Part shown: positions 53,898-62,310 of the stretch, in pieces | How the letters are laid out: every line of letters starts with the position of its first letter | Position numbering within the stretch: the first letter of the stretch is position 1 | Assembly: GCF_004801905.1 (NCBI RefSeq) | Contig: NZ_SSSN01000014.1 | Location: 1 to 64,000, forward strand | Direction: 5' to 3' | DNA from: Orlajensenia flava | GTDB taxonomy: Bacteria; Actinomycetota; Actinomycetes; Actinomycetales; Microbacteriaceae | DNA: 64,000 nt | The notes under the pieces: generated by a model | The model's database searches: none | What the model was told of the DNA's origin: nothing | What the model saw: the letters and a program-made list of their open reading frames with translations, nothing else | Program-made: the position numbers and the translations under genes

Positions 53898-55377
53898 CGC
53901 CCCGCCACTCCCGATAACGCTCCCGCCAGGCGAGGTCCATCGGATAGAGAGACTCGATGGGGTTGCCCGCTGCGACCATCTCGGCGATGAAGACCTCCTC
54001 GCGCTCCTGTGTGATCGCGGCCGTCACCGCCTCCTCGACGAGGAAGGGCGGGATGACGAGCAGCCCGTCGGCGTCGCCCACGATCACGTCGCCGGGCTGC
54101 ACCGCGCATCCGCCGCAGGTGATGGTCTGGTCGATGTCCCACGGCACGTGCCGACGGCCGAGGACGGCGGGATGCGCGCCGGCGGAGTAGGTCGGGATGT
54201 CCAAGGCGGCCACCGCGACGGTGTCGCGCACCGCCCCGTCCGTGACGATGCCGACCGCCCCGCGGACCTGCGCGCGCAGCGCCAGGATGTCGCCGACCGT
54301 GCCCGCGTGCGCCTCGCCGCGGGCCTCGATGACGAGCACATCACCGGGCGCGAGGGACTCGATCGCCTTCTTCTGCGCGTTGAACCCGCCACCGGCGCTC
54401 GCGAACAGGTCTTCGCGGGCGGCCACGTAGCGCAGCGTCCTCGCCCGCCCGACGAGTCGTGCCTGCGGTCGGTTGCTGCGCAGTCCGTCGATCGAGACCT
54501 GGTCGTAGCCGCGCTTGCGGAGCACCGCGGACAGGGTGGCGGTCGAGACGCTGGTGATGCGCTCCACCAGCTCGGGCGTCAGTTCGAACCGCGGATCGAG
54601 GCCCGCCTTCGCGCGGCTGCCCCACGCGTCCGCGCGCTGCGCGTCGTCGACCCGGGGGCGGGCGCCGGCGTCGCTGAACGGGATGTCGCCCTGCGTCACC
54701 GTCGTGACGAGACGTCCCGACGATGGAGCGCCGGGGGCGCCGGGCGCATCCACCTCGACCTCGAGGCGGTCACCCGGGACGGCGACGGATGCTCCGGCCG
54801 GCGTGCCCGTGAGGATCACGTCGCCCGGCTCGAGCGTGAGCAGCTGGGAGAGGTCGGCCACGAGCCGTGCGAAGGGGAAGAGAAGCTCCGACGTCGCGTC
54901 CTCCTGGACCAGCTCGCCGTTCAGCCAAGTGCGCAGGCGCAGCGCTGACGGGTCGAGCCCGGCCGCAGGGATGACGGTCGGCCCCAGCGGCGTGAAGCCG
55001 TCGCCGCCCTTTGACCGGAGGTTGCTGCCCGCATCCGCCGCTCGTAGGTCGTAAAGGCCGAGGTCGTTCGCGGCGGTGACGCCGGACACGTGACTCCAGG
55101 CGTCCTCGACGTCGACACGGCGCGCGGTGGAGCCGATGATGAGTGCCACCTCGCCCTCGAAGCCGAGCAGCTCGGCGCCGGCCGGGCGCTCGACGACGCC
55201 GTTCGTTCCAGCGAGGGAGCTCGACGGCTTGAGGAAGTAGCTCGGCTGGCTCGGTGTGCGACCCCGCTCCGCCGCTCGCGAGCGGTAGTTGAGGTGCACC
55301 GCGATGATCTTGCCGGGGGTGGTCGGCGCCACAGCGGCGGGGTCGTCGTCGTGCGGCTGCATCATCGCATCGGGCAT
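53890..55377 (-). CDS. Fumarylacetoacetate-hydrolase domain fused to RraA-like aldolase/decarboxylase
   Basis: A 495 aa fusion. Residues about 15-215 form an FAH domain with SLAGTNG, metal-binding FEGEVALIIG and LTGTPAGASV, matching the decarboxylase/isomerase enzymes (HpcE/HpaG) of this pathway. Residues about 240-490 form an RraA-like domain (GDVLVIEARGEAHAGTVGDI, GIVTDGAVRD, GDVIVGDADGLLVIP), a family including oxaloacetate decarboxylase/HMG aldolases. First gene of the operon. ATG 55377 has TACGAT 7 nt upstream. Confidence 0.88.
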   Translation of the reverse strand: MPDAMMQPHDDDPAAVAPTTPGKIIAVHLNYRSRAAERGRTPSQPSYFLKPSSSLAGTNGVVERPAGAELLGFEGEVALIIGSTARRVDVEDAWSHVSGVTAANDLGLYDLRAADAGSNLRSKGGDGFTPLGPTVIPAAGLDPSALRLRTWLNGELVQEDATSELLFPFARLVADLSQLLTLEPGDVILTGTPAGASVAVPGDRLEVEVDAPGAPGAPSSGRLVTTVTQGDIPFSDAGARPRVDDAQRADAWGSRAKAGLDPRFELTPELVERITSVSTATLSAVLRKRGYDQVSIDGLRSNRPQARLVGRARTLRYVAAREDLFASAGGGFNAQKKAIESLAPGDVLVIEARGEAHAGTVGDILALRAQVRGAVGIVTDGAVRDTVAVAALDIPTYSAGAHPAVLGRRHVPWDIDQTITCGGCAVQPGDVIVGDADGLLVIPPFLVEEAVTAAITQEREEVFIAEMVAAGNPIESLYPMDLAWRERYREWRGDE

Positions 55378-55378
55378 G

Positions 55379-55390
55379 TACGAAATCGTA
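55379..55390. promoter_or_regulatory. Candidate GntR operator overlapping the hpa promoter
   Basis: TACGAAATCGTA is an inverted repeat (TACGA/TCGTA). It covers the minus-strand -10 box TACGAT (55385-55390), which is 7 nt before the fusion-gene ATG. A repressor bound here would block transcription of the operon. Confidence 0.5.
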
Positions 55391-55484
55391 TATATTCGAC
55401 ACGAGGATCGGCAAGGGGCGCTTCTGCGCCGTTGCCGCCCTCGACCGACCACGGTCAGGTGCCCACGATGACGTGAGGAGAACG

Positions 55485-57380
55485 ATGCAGTTCCACCACG
55501 ATGGCTACGTCTCGGGCGATCCGCGCGTGCTCCCCGCCTCCGGCACCGGTGTCGATCGGCCCAGCGAGCTCCCCGACGAGGTCGACGTCCTCATCGTCGG
55601 ATCCGGCCCGGCCGGCATGATCGCCGCCGCCCAGCTCGCGCAGTTCCCCGGCATCACGACCCGCCTCGTCGAGCGTCGCCCCGGACGGCTCGAGATCGGC
55701 CAGGCCGACGGCATCCAGGCTCGCAGCGTCGAGACGTTCGACGCCTTCGGGTTCGCCGAGCGCATCATCGCCGAGGCCTATCGCATCACCGAGATGGCGT
55801 TCTGGAAGCCCGATCCCGCGGATCCGACGCGCATCGCCCGGGCGGCGCGCACGATCGATGACCCGACCGGCATCAGCGAGTATCCGCACCTCATCGTCAA
55901 CCAGGCGCGCGTGCTCGACTACTTCGCCGAGGTGATGGTGAACGCGCCGACGCGCATGACGCCCGACTACGGCTTCGAGTTCCGCGACCTGCGGATCGAT
56001 GACGAAACCGGCGCCGGGGAGCATCCCGTCGCCGTGACCCTCGCCCGCACGTCCGGCGAGGATGCGGGCGAGGAACGGGTCGTCCGAGCGAAGTACGTGA
56101 TCGGGGCGGACGGGGCGCGAAGCGGAGTACGCCGGGCGATCGGCTGCACGCTCGCTGGCGACCAGGCGAATCACGCGTGGGGGGTGATGGACGTCCTCGT
56201 CGTCACGGACTTCCCCGACATCCGCACCAAATGCGCGATCCAGTCTCACGAGGGCGGCAGCATCCTGCTCATCCCGCGGGAGGGCGGCTACCTCTTCCGC
56301 ATGTACGTCGACCTCGGCGAGGTGCCCGTCGGGGGCGAGGAGGCGCTGCGCGCGACGACGATCACCGAGATCATCGCCCAGGCCAACCGCATCATGCACC
56401 CGTACCACCTGGACGTGCGCGATGTCGCCTGGCACAGCGTCTACGAGGTGGGGCACCGGCTCGCCGACCGGTTCGACGACGTGCCGGTCGACGAGATCGG
56501 CATCCGCCTGCCGCGCGTCTTCATCACGGGGGACGCCTGCCACACGCACAGCGCGAAGGCCGGGCAGGGCATGAACGTGTCGATGCAGGACGGGTTCAAC
56601 CTGGGTTGGAAGCTCGGACACGTCCTGGATGGACGCAGTCCGGCGAGTCTGCTGAGCACCTACGCCGCCGAGCGCCGCGTGGTTGCGAAGGAGCTCATCG
56701 ACTTCGATCGGCAGTGGTCGGCCCTCATGGCGGCGCGGCCGGAGGACCTGCAGAGTCCGACGGAACTCGAGGAGTTCTACGTGCGGACAGCGGAGTTCCC
56801 CGCCGGCTTCCTCACCCAGTACGAGCCGTCGATGCTCATCGCCGAGCCGCGGCACCAGGAGTCCGCGACGGGGTTCCCGATCGGCAAGCGCTTCAAGTCC
56901 GCTCCCGTCGTGCGCGTCTGCGACGCGAACCCGGTGCACCTCGGGCATCACGCGAAGGCCGACGGACGCTGGCGCATCTACGTGTTCGCCGACGCGGCGC
57001 GCGCGGGCGAAGCCTCATCCGTCACCGAGTGGGCCGAGTGGATCGCGCACTCGCCCGAATCGCCGGTGCTCGCCCACACGCCGGAGGGCGGCGACATCGA
57101 CGCGTGGTTCGACGTGAAGGTCGTCTACCGGCAGGATCACACCGGCGTGGACATCGGAGCGGTGCCCGACGCCTTCCTGCCGAGGGTCGGGCGGTTCGGG
57201 TTGGTCGACTACGAGAAGGTCTACGCGGCCGATCCGCTCGATGACATCTTCGAGGCTCGCGGCATCCATCACGACGGAGCGGTGGTCGTCGTCAGACCCG
57301 ATCAGTACGTCGCCGACGTGCTCCCACTGACCGCGACGGGCGAGCTCGCAGCCTTCTTCACAGCCATCATGCGCCCCTGA
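55485..57380 (+). CDS. FAD-dependent aromatic hydroxylase (phenol / 3-hydroxybenzoate 4-monooxygenase type)
   Basis: Single-component flavoprotein of 631 aa. FAD-binding IVGSGPAGMIAAAQ, the class signature YVIGADGARSGVRR and GDACHTHSAKAGQGMN are present, followed by the thioredoxin-like C-terminal domain of phenol monooxygenases. It strongly resembles 3-hydroxybenzoate 4-monooxygenases, but its divergent position beside hpa genes suggests a hydroxyphenylacetate-like substrate. ATG 55485 has GTGAGGAG upstream. Confidence 0.85.
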   Translation: MQFHHDGYVSGDPRVLPASGTGVDRPSELPDEVDVLIVGSGPAGMIAAAQLAQFPGITTRLVERRPGRLEIGQADGIQARSVETFDAFGFAERIIAEAYRITEMAFWKPDPADPTRIARAARTIDDPTGISEYPHLIVNQARVLDYFAEVMVNAPTRMTPDYGFEFRDLRIDDETGAGEHPVAVTLARTSGEDAGEERVVRAKYVIGADGARSGVRRAIGCTLAGDQANHAWGVMDVLVVTDFPDIRTKCAIQSHEGGSILLIPREGGYLFRMYVDLGEVPVGGEEALRATTITEIIAQANRIMHPYHLDVRDVAWHSVYEVGHRLADRFDDVPVDEIGIRLPRVFITGDACHTHSAKAGQGMNVSMQDGFNLGWKLGHVLDGRSPASLLSTYAAERRVVAKELIDFDRQWSALMAARPEDLQSPTELEEFYVRTAEFPAGFLTQYEPSMLIAEPRHQESATGFPIGKRFKSAPVVRVCDANPVHLGHHAKADGRWRIYVFADAARAGEASSVTEWAEWIAHSPESPVLAHTPEGGDIDAWFDVKVVYRQDHTGVDIGAVPDAFLPRVGRFGLVDYEKVYAADPLDDIFEARGIHHDGAVVVVRPDQYVADVLPLTATGELAAFFTAIMRP

Positions 57381-57503
57381 GAATGCGACGCGCGGACCGC
57401 CGAATCATACCGCTCGACGGCTTTCGTCATTTGTTCCCCTCCAACCCGCGTAATGTTGGTCGCTGGTGAGCAAGCCGTGACGGGCATACACAAGGGAGGT
57501 TCC

Positions 57504-58526
57504 GTGGCCGGAAATGCGAACACCCGCTTCGAGAACGTCGCCCTGCTGTCCGTGGCGAGCACGTTGCCGAGCCGTGTGACCACCTCGGTCGACATCGAGG
57601 AGCGATTGACGGCTGCCCTGCGACGGCTCAAGCTGCCCGGCGGGCTGCTGCAACGCGTGGCCGGAGTGCTCGAGCGTCGCAACTGGGCGAGCGGCGAGTC
57701 ATCCGACGAAGCCACGGTGTCGGCCGGTCGGCGTGCGATGGCCGAGGCGAACGTCGATCCGTCCCAGCTGGGCCTCCTCATCAACACCTCGGTGACTCGC
57801 AAGCACCTCGAGCCGTCGGTCGCCGTCCGTCTCCACCACGGCCTCGGGCTGCCCAGCTCGGCCATCAACTTCGACGTCGCCAACGCCTGCCTCGGCTTCG
57901 TGAGCGGCATGAGCCTCGCCGCGAGCATGATCGACTCCGGCCAGATCCGCTACGCCATCGTCGTCAACGGCGAGGATGCGGATGAGATCCAGGACACGAC
58001 CATCCGTCGCCTGCTCACTCGCGACGTGAACCGCGACGACTTCATGAGCGAGTTCGCCTCGCTCACCCTCGGCTCGGGTTCCGCCGCCGCGATCCTCGGC
58101 CGGGCCGACGAGCATCCCACCGCTCACCGCGTGCTCGGAGGCGTCACGCGTGCGGCCACCCAGTTCCACGAACTGTGCGTCGGCAGCGTCGACGGCATGT
58201 TCACCGACGCCAAGGCGCTCCTCAAGGGCGGCCTCGACCTCGTCGTGTCGGCGTGGAAAGAGGCGTCGACGGAGTGGAACTGGTCGTCGATGGACCGGTA
58301 CATCACGCATCAGGTGTCGTCCGTGCACACGAACGCGATCGTCAAGGCCGCCGGTCTCGACCCCGATCGCGTCCCCCGCACCTATCCGCGGTTCGGCAAC
58401 GTCGGGCCCGCCTCGATTCCGATCACCCTCGTCGAGGAGCAGGAGACGCTCAAGAAGGGCGATCGTGTGCTGCTCATGGGCGTCGGCTCGGGGCTGAACA
58501 CCGCGATGCTGGAACTCGCCTGGTGA
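57504..58526 (+). CDS. oleA: Olefin biosynthesis thiolase OleA (KAS III-like)
   Basis: Condenses two fatty acyl-CoAs head to head to a 2-alkyl-3-keto acid. The 340 aa thiolase-fold protein has active-site Cys129 (VANACLGF), His in THQVSS and Asn in FGNVGPAS, and a RRNWA segment. GTG 57504 has GGGAGG upstream; the frame extends to 57453. The following oleBC and oleD genes, all in GTGA overlaps, make the assignment over FabH secure. Confidence 0.93.
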   Translation: MAGNANTRFENVALLSVASTLPSRVTTSVDIEERLTAALRRLKLPGGLLQRVAGVLERRNWASGESSDEATVSAGRRAMAEANVDPSQLGLLINTSVTRKHLEPSVAVRLHHGLGLPSSAINFDVANACLGFVSGMSLAASMIDSGQIRYAIVVNGEDADEIQDTTIRRLLTRDVNRDDFMSEFASLTLGSGSAAAILGRADEHPTAHRVLGGVTRAATQFHELCVGSVDGMFTDAKALLKGGLDLVVSAWKEASTEWNWSSMDRYITHQVSSVHTNAIVKAAGLDPDRVPRTYPRFGNVGPASIPITLVEEQETLKKGDRVLLMGVGSGLNTAMLELAW

Positions 58527-61240
58527 GCGCAGGGGCGACCCTCCCTCCGCCCGGACTTCCGGGACTCGACGTCCGCTTCTCCCACACCATCGCCGTACCC
58601 GGCGCAGGGACGGATGCGGGGCTCGTCCGTGAGTGGCACTACCTCGATTCCGGTCCCGAGCTCGGCCGACTCGGCGTCACGCCGATCGGGACGATCCTCG
58701 CCGTGCACGGCAATCCCACCTGGTCCTACCTCTGGCGGGCCACCGTGGCAGAGTCCGTTCGTGCGGCCGAGTCCGGGGAGCCGGCGTGGCGCGTCGTCGC
58801 GGTCGACCAGGTCGACATGGGCTTCTCCGAGCGGACGGACGTGCACCGCCCCCTCGCGCAGCGGGTCGCCGACCTCGACGCGTTCACCCGGGCGCTCGCC
58901 ATCGACGGACCCGTCGTGACGCTCGGCCATGACTGGGGCGGTGTCGTCTCCCTCGGTTGGGCGGTCGACCACCCCGACCTGCTCGCGGGCGTCGCGCTGC
59001 TCAACACCGCCATCCATAATCCGGGCGGCGTGCCCATCCCGCTGCCGCTTCGCCTCGCCGGCGCGCGTGGGATGCTGGCCGCCTCCACCGTGGCCACGAC
59101 CGCCTTCCTCGACACGACCCTCTCGCTCGCGTCACCGCCTCTGGACGCTTCCGTCCGGGACGCGTTTCGTGCGCCGTACCGCACGGCTGACCGGCGCCGG
59201 GCGATCGGGGGATTCGTGGCCGACATCCCGGTCGACGGCAGGCACGAGAGTTTCGCCGAACTGGAACGGATCGCGGCCGGCGTCGCTCGGCTCGACGTGC
59301 CCGCGCTGATGCTGTGGGGTCCGCGCGACCCGATCTTCAGCGACCGGTATCTCGACGATCTCGTCGACCGGCTTCCGCACGCCGACGTCCACCGCTTCGA
59401 GGGCGCCGGTCACCTCATCGCCGAGGACCGGCCGTACGCCGATGCCCTCTCCGCGTGGCTGGACGAGCACCACGATCGGCTGACAGAGCCGCGGGGCCCC
59501 GGGCGCGAAGTCGACGCCGGGCCGGTCGGCCCCGCCGGGCGTGAGGACGACGCGCAGTCGGGGGCATCCGCGGACCCGTCCTTCTCGCCGATCTGGCAGC
59601 GGCTGGAGGAGCGTCGAAACGATGACGCCATCGCCGTCGTCGACATGGCTCCTGGTGGCTCGCGCACGCCGCGTCGCGTCAGCTGGCGGCAGCTCGACGA
59701 CCGCGTGAGCCGGCTCGCCGCAGGGCTGCACGCCGTGGGCGTTCGCAAGGGCGACCGCGTGTCTCTCCTGGTGCAGCCCGGCGCAACGCTCTCGGCCGTC
59801 GTCTACGCGTGCCTGCGCATCGGCGCGGTCGTCGTCGTGGCCGACGCCGGATTGGGCGTACGCGGGCTCACCCGTGCGGTGCGCGGATCGTGGCCCGACG
59901 TCGTCATCGGCGAGACGATCGGCCTCACCGCCGCGCGCGCGCTCGGCTGGCCGGGCATACGCATCTCGGTCGCGCGTCTGCCGCGGGTCTCCGCCGCCGC
60001 TCTCGGGGTCTCCTACAGCCTCGGCGACATCCTGCAGCATGGAGCGGATGCCGACCTTCCGGCGGTGCCCGCGCCCGACGACGACGCGGCCATCCTGTTC
60101 ACCTCCGGATCCACCGGGCCAGCCAAGGGAGTCGCCTACACACACCGTCAGCTCTCGGCACTGCGGGACGTGCTCGCCGAGCACTTCGGCGTCACCGAGG
60201 AGACGGGGCTGGTGACGGGGTTCGCCCCCTTCGCGCTGTTGGGGCCTGCGCTCGGCACTCGCTCGGTCACCCCCGACATGGACGTGTCGTCGCCCCGCAC
60301 GCTCACCGCTGCCGCTGTCGCCGCGGCCGTGCGCGAGTGCGACGCCCGGATGGTCTTCCTCTCGCCCGCCGCCATCCTCAATGTCGTCGACACCGCCGGT
60401 GCCCTGACCCCGGATGACCGTGATGCGCTCGCCGGCGTTCGCACGTTCCTCTCCACGGGAGCGCCCGTCGGAACCCGCCTGCTCGAGTCGGCGGCGGCGC
60501 TCATGCCGAACGCGACACCGCATACCCCGTACGGCATGACCGAGTGCCTGCTCGTGACCGACGTCACGCTCGACGTGCTGCGCGAGGTCGCCGACGCCCC
60601 CGACGCCGGGGTGTGCGTCGGCTCGCCGATCGGGTCGAACCGGGTGCTCGTGAGCGCGCTCGACGCTGAGGGACGGGCCAGCGGGCTGCCCAGCGACGCG
60701 CCGGGGGTGCTCGGCGAGATCGTCGTCTCCGCGCCGCACCTGAAGGATCACTACGACCGGCTGTGGCTCACGGATCGCGAAGCCGCGCGGGATACGGACG
60801 CGCCCGCATCCGCCGACCCCGATGTTCGCTGGCACCGCACAGGCGATGTCGGACACCTCGATGCTGATGGCCGCGTCTGGATCGAGGGCCGGCTGCCGCA
60901 CGTGATCGTGACCGTCGACGGCCCGATCGCGCCCGTCGGCCCCGAGCAGGCGGTCGAGCGGGTGGATGCCGTGCGCCGAGCCGCCATCGTCGGCGTCGGG
61001 CCGCGTCTGCTGCGCCAGGTTGTCGCCGTCGTCGAGACGCTCCCTCCCACTACGCGGCCGGGCCTCGCCGACCCGAGCCTCACGCGGGCCGTGCGCGATC
61101 AGGTGGGTCTCCCGCTCGCCGCCGTGCTCGCCGTTCCGACCCTGCCCACCGACATTCGGCACAACTCGAAGATCGACCGATCGCGGTTGTCCCTGTGGGC
61201 CGAGCGGATGCTGGCCGGGAGCAGGCCGGTCGCGCCGTGA
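58523..61240 (+). CDS. oleBC: Fused OleB (beta-lactone decarboxylase) and OleC (beta-lactone synthetase)
   Basis: A 905 aa fusion. Residues 1-315 are an alpha/beta hydrolase of the haloalkane-dehalogenase type with nucleophile Asp137 in GHDWGG (OleB, releases CO2 to give the cis-olefin). From about 350 comes an AMP-forming ligase with FTSGSTGPAKG at 526 and TPYGMTEC, RTGDVG near the end (OleC, makes the beta-lactone). Such fusions are known from actinobacteria such as Micrococcus. The frame is open upstream inside oleA; GTG 58523 overlaps its stop. Confidence 0.93.
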   Translation: MSAGATLPPPGLPGLDVRFSHTIAVPGAGTDAGLVREWHYLDSGPELGRLGVTPIGTILAVHGNPTWSYLWRATVAESVRAAESGEPAWRVVAVDQVDMGFSERTDVHRPLAQRVADLDAFTRALAIDGPVVTLGHDWGGVVSLGWAVDHPDLLAGVALLNTAIHNPGGVPIPLPLRLAGARGMLAASTVATTAFLDTTLSLASPPLDASVRDAFRAPYRTADRRRAIGGFVADIPVDGRHESFAELERIAAGVARLDVPALMLWGPRDPIFSDRYLDDLVDRLPHADVHRFEGAGHLIAEDRPYADALSAWLDEHHDRLTEPRGPGREVDAGPVGPAGREDDAQSGASADPSFSPIWQRLEERRNDDAIAVVDMAPGGSRTPRRVSWRQLDDRVSRLAAGLHAVGVRKGDRVSLLVQPGATLSAVVYACLRIGAVVVVADAGLGVRGLTRAVRGSWPDVVIGETIGLTAARALGWPGIRISVARLPRVSAAALGVSYSLGDILQHGADADLPAVPAPDDDAAILFTSGSTGPAKGVAYTHRQLSALRDVLAEHFGVTEETGLVTGFAPFALLGPALGTRSVTPDMDVSSPRTLTAAAVAAAVRECDARMVFLSPAAILNVVDTAGALTPDDRDALAGVRTFLSTGAPVGTRLLESAAALMPNATPHTPYGMTECLLVTDVTLDVLREVADAPDAGVCVGSPIGSNRVLVSALDAEGRASGLPSDAPGVLGEIVVSAPHLKDHYDRLWLTDREAARDTDAPASADPDVRWHRTGDVGHLDADGRVWIEGRLPHVIVTVDGPIAPVGPEQAVERVDAVRRAAIVGVGPRLLRQVVAVVETLPPTTRPGLADPSLTRAVRDQVGLPLAAVLAVPTLPTDIRHNSKIDRSRLSLWAERMLAGSRPVAP

Positions 61241-62205
61241 TCGTGCTCGTGACCGGAGCATCCGGGTTCCTCGGTTGTGCGGTGGCCGCCGAGCTCGTCG
61301 CCGGCGGCCACGAGGTGCGCACACTGCAGAGACGCGCGTCGGGGGTCGTCGGGGCCGCCGATGTCCTCGGGTCCATCACCGATGCGGATGCCGTGGCGCG
61401 CGCGACGGATGGCGTGGATGGCGTCGTGCACCTCGCCGCGAAGGTGTCGCTCGCGGGTGCCGAGAGCGAGTTCCGTTCCGTCAACGTCGAGGGAACGCGG
61501 TCGCTGCTCGCGGCCGCCGAACGCGCCGGCGTATCCCGTTTCGTGCAGGTATCCTCCCCGTCGGTCGCCCACGTCGGCTCCGCGCTGATGGGTGTCGGTG
61601 CCGAGCCGGCCGACCCGCGGCGGGCACGTGGACGATACGCGCAGACCAAGGCGGAGGGAGAGCTGATCGCCCTCGCGCGTGACTCGAGTGCGATGCCCGT
61701 CGTCGCGGTGCGTCCGCATCTCGTGTGGGGCCCCGGCGACACGCAGCTCGTCGAACGGATCGTCGACCGCGCGCGTCGCGGGCGCCTTCCGCTGCTCAAC
61801 GGCGGGACGGCGCTCATCGACTCCACCTACGTGAACAACGCCGCATCCGGCATCGCTGCCGCGCTCGACCGGGCGAACGAGGCGCACGGGCGGGCGTACG
61901 TGCTCACGAACGGCGAACCGCGACCGGTGGGCGAGCTGCTCGCCGGCATCTGTCTCGCAGCGGGGGTACAGCCGCCGCGGTGGAGCATCCCAGCCTGGCT
62001 CGGACGTGCGGCGGGCGCGGGCATCGAGCGGGTCTGGGCCGTCCGCCCGGGAACAGACGAGCCGCCGATGACGGAGTTCCTCGCCGAGCAACTGTCGACG
62101 GCGCACTGGTTCGACCAGCGAGACACCCGCCGTGACCTGTCCTGGGCGCCGAGCGTGTCCATCGACGAGGGCCTCAGCCGCCTCGCCGAGCACTACTCTC
62201 GCTGA
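61237..62205 (+). CDS. oleD: 2-alkyl-3-oxoalkanoate reductase OleD
   Basis: NAD(P)H-dependent short-chain/extended SDR of 322 aa that reduces the OleA product to the 3-hydroxy acid. The dinucleotide motif GASGFLG lies at residues 6-12, the catalytic Tyr134 and Lys138 in YAQTK. It starts in a GTGA overlap with oleBC and ends the operon before a long hairpin. Confidence 0.92.
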   Translation: MIVLVTGASGFLGCAVAAELVAGGHEVRTLQRRASGVVGAADVLGSITDADAVARATDGVDGVVHLAAKVSLAGAESEFRSVNVEGTRSLLAAAERAGVSRFVQVSSPSVAHVGSALMGVGAEPADPRRARGRYAQTKAEGELIALARDSSAMPVVAVRPHLVWGPGDTQLVERIVDRARRGRLPLLNGGTALIDSTYVNNAASGIAAALDRANEAHGRAYVLTNGEPRPVGELLAGICLAAGVQPPRWSIPAWLGRAAGAGIERVWAVRPGTDEPPMTEFLAEQLSTAHWFDQRDTRRDLSWAPSVSIDEGLSRLAEHYSR

Positions 62206-62220
62206 CCCTGCTTCATTCTT

Positions 62221-62286
62221 CGTTTACAGGGTCAGCGCCGAGCCGGTCCCGTCTGAGGGGCCCGATCGGCTCTCATCCTGTAAACG
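62221..62286. terminator. Nested hairpin between oleD and the convergent SQR gene
   Basis: Outer arms CGTTTACAGG/CCTGTAAACG pair perfectly over 10 bp. Inside, GAGCCG (62240-62245) pairs with CGGCTC (62267-62272). The structure lies between convergent genes and probably stops transcription from both sides. Confidence 0.65.
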
Positions 62287-62310
62287 GGTCGGGCCCACCG
62301 GCCCGCCGCC

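Noticed and set aside
58175-58522. In-frame extension upstream of oleBC
   Set aside because: Overlaps the 3' part of oleA in another frame; the GTGA overlap at 58523 matches the rest of the operon.
59132-61324. 730-codon open frame opposite oleBC
   Set aside because: Arg/Gly/Asp-rich composition typical of antisense frames; OleBC motifs are on the plus strand.
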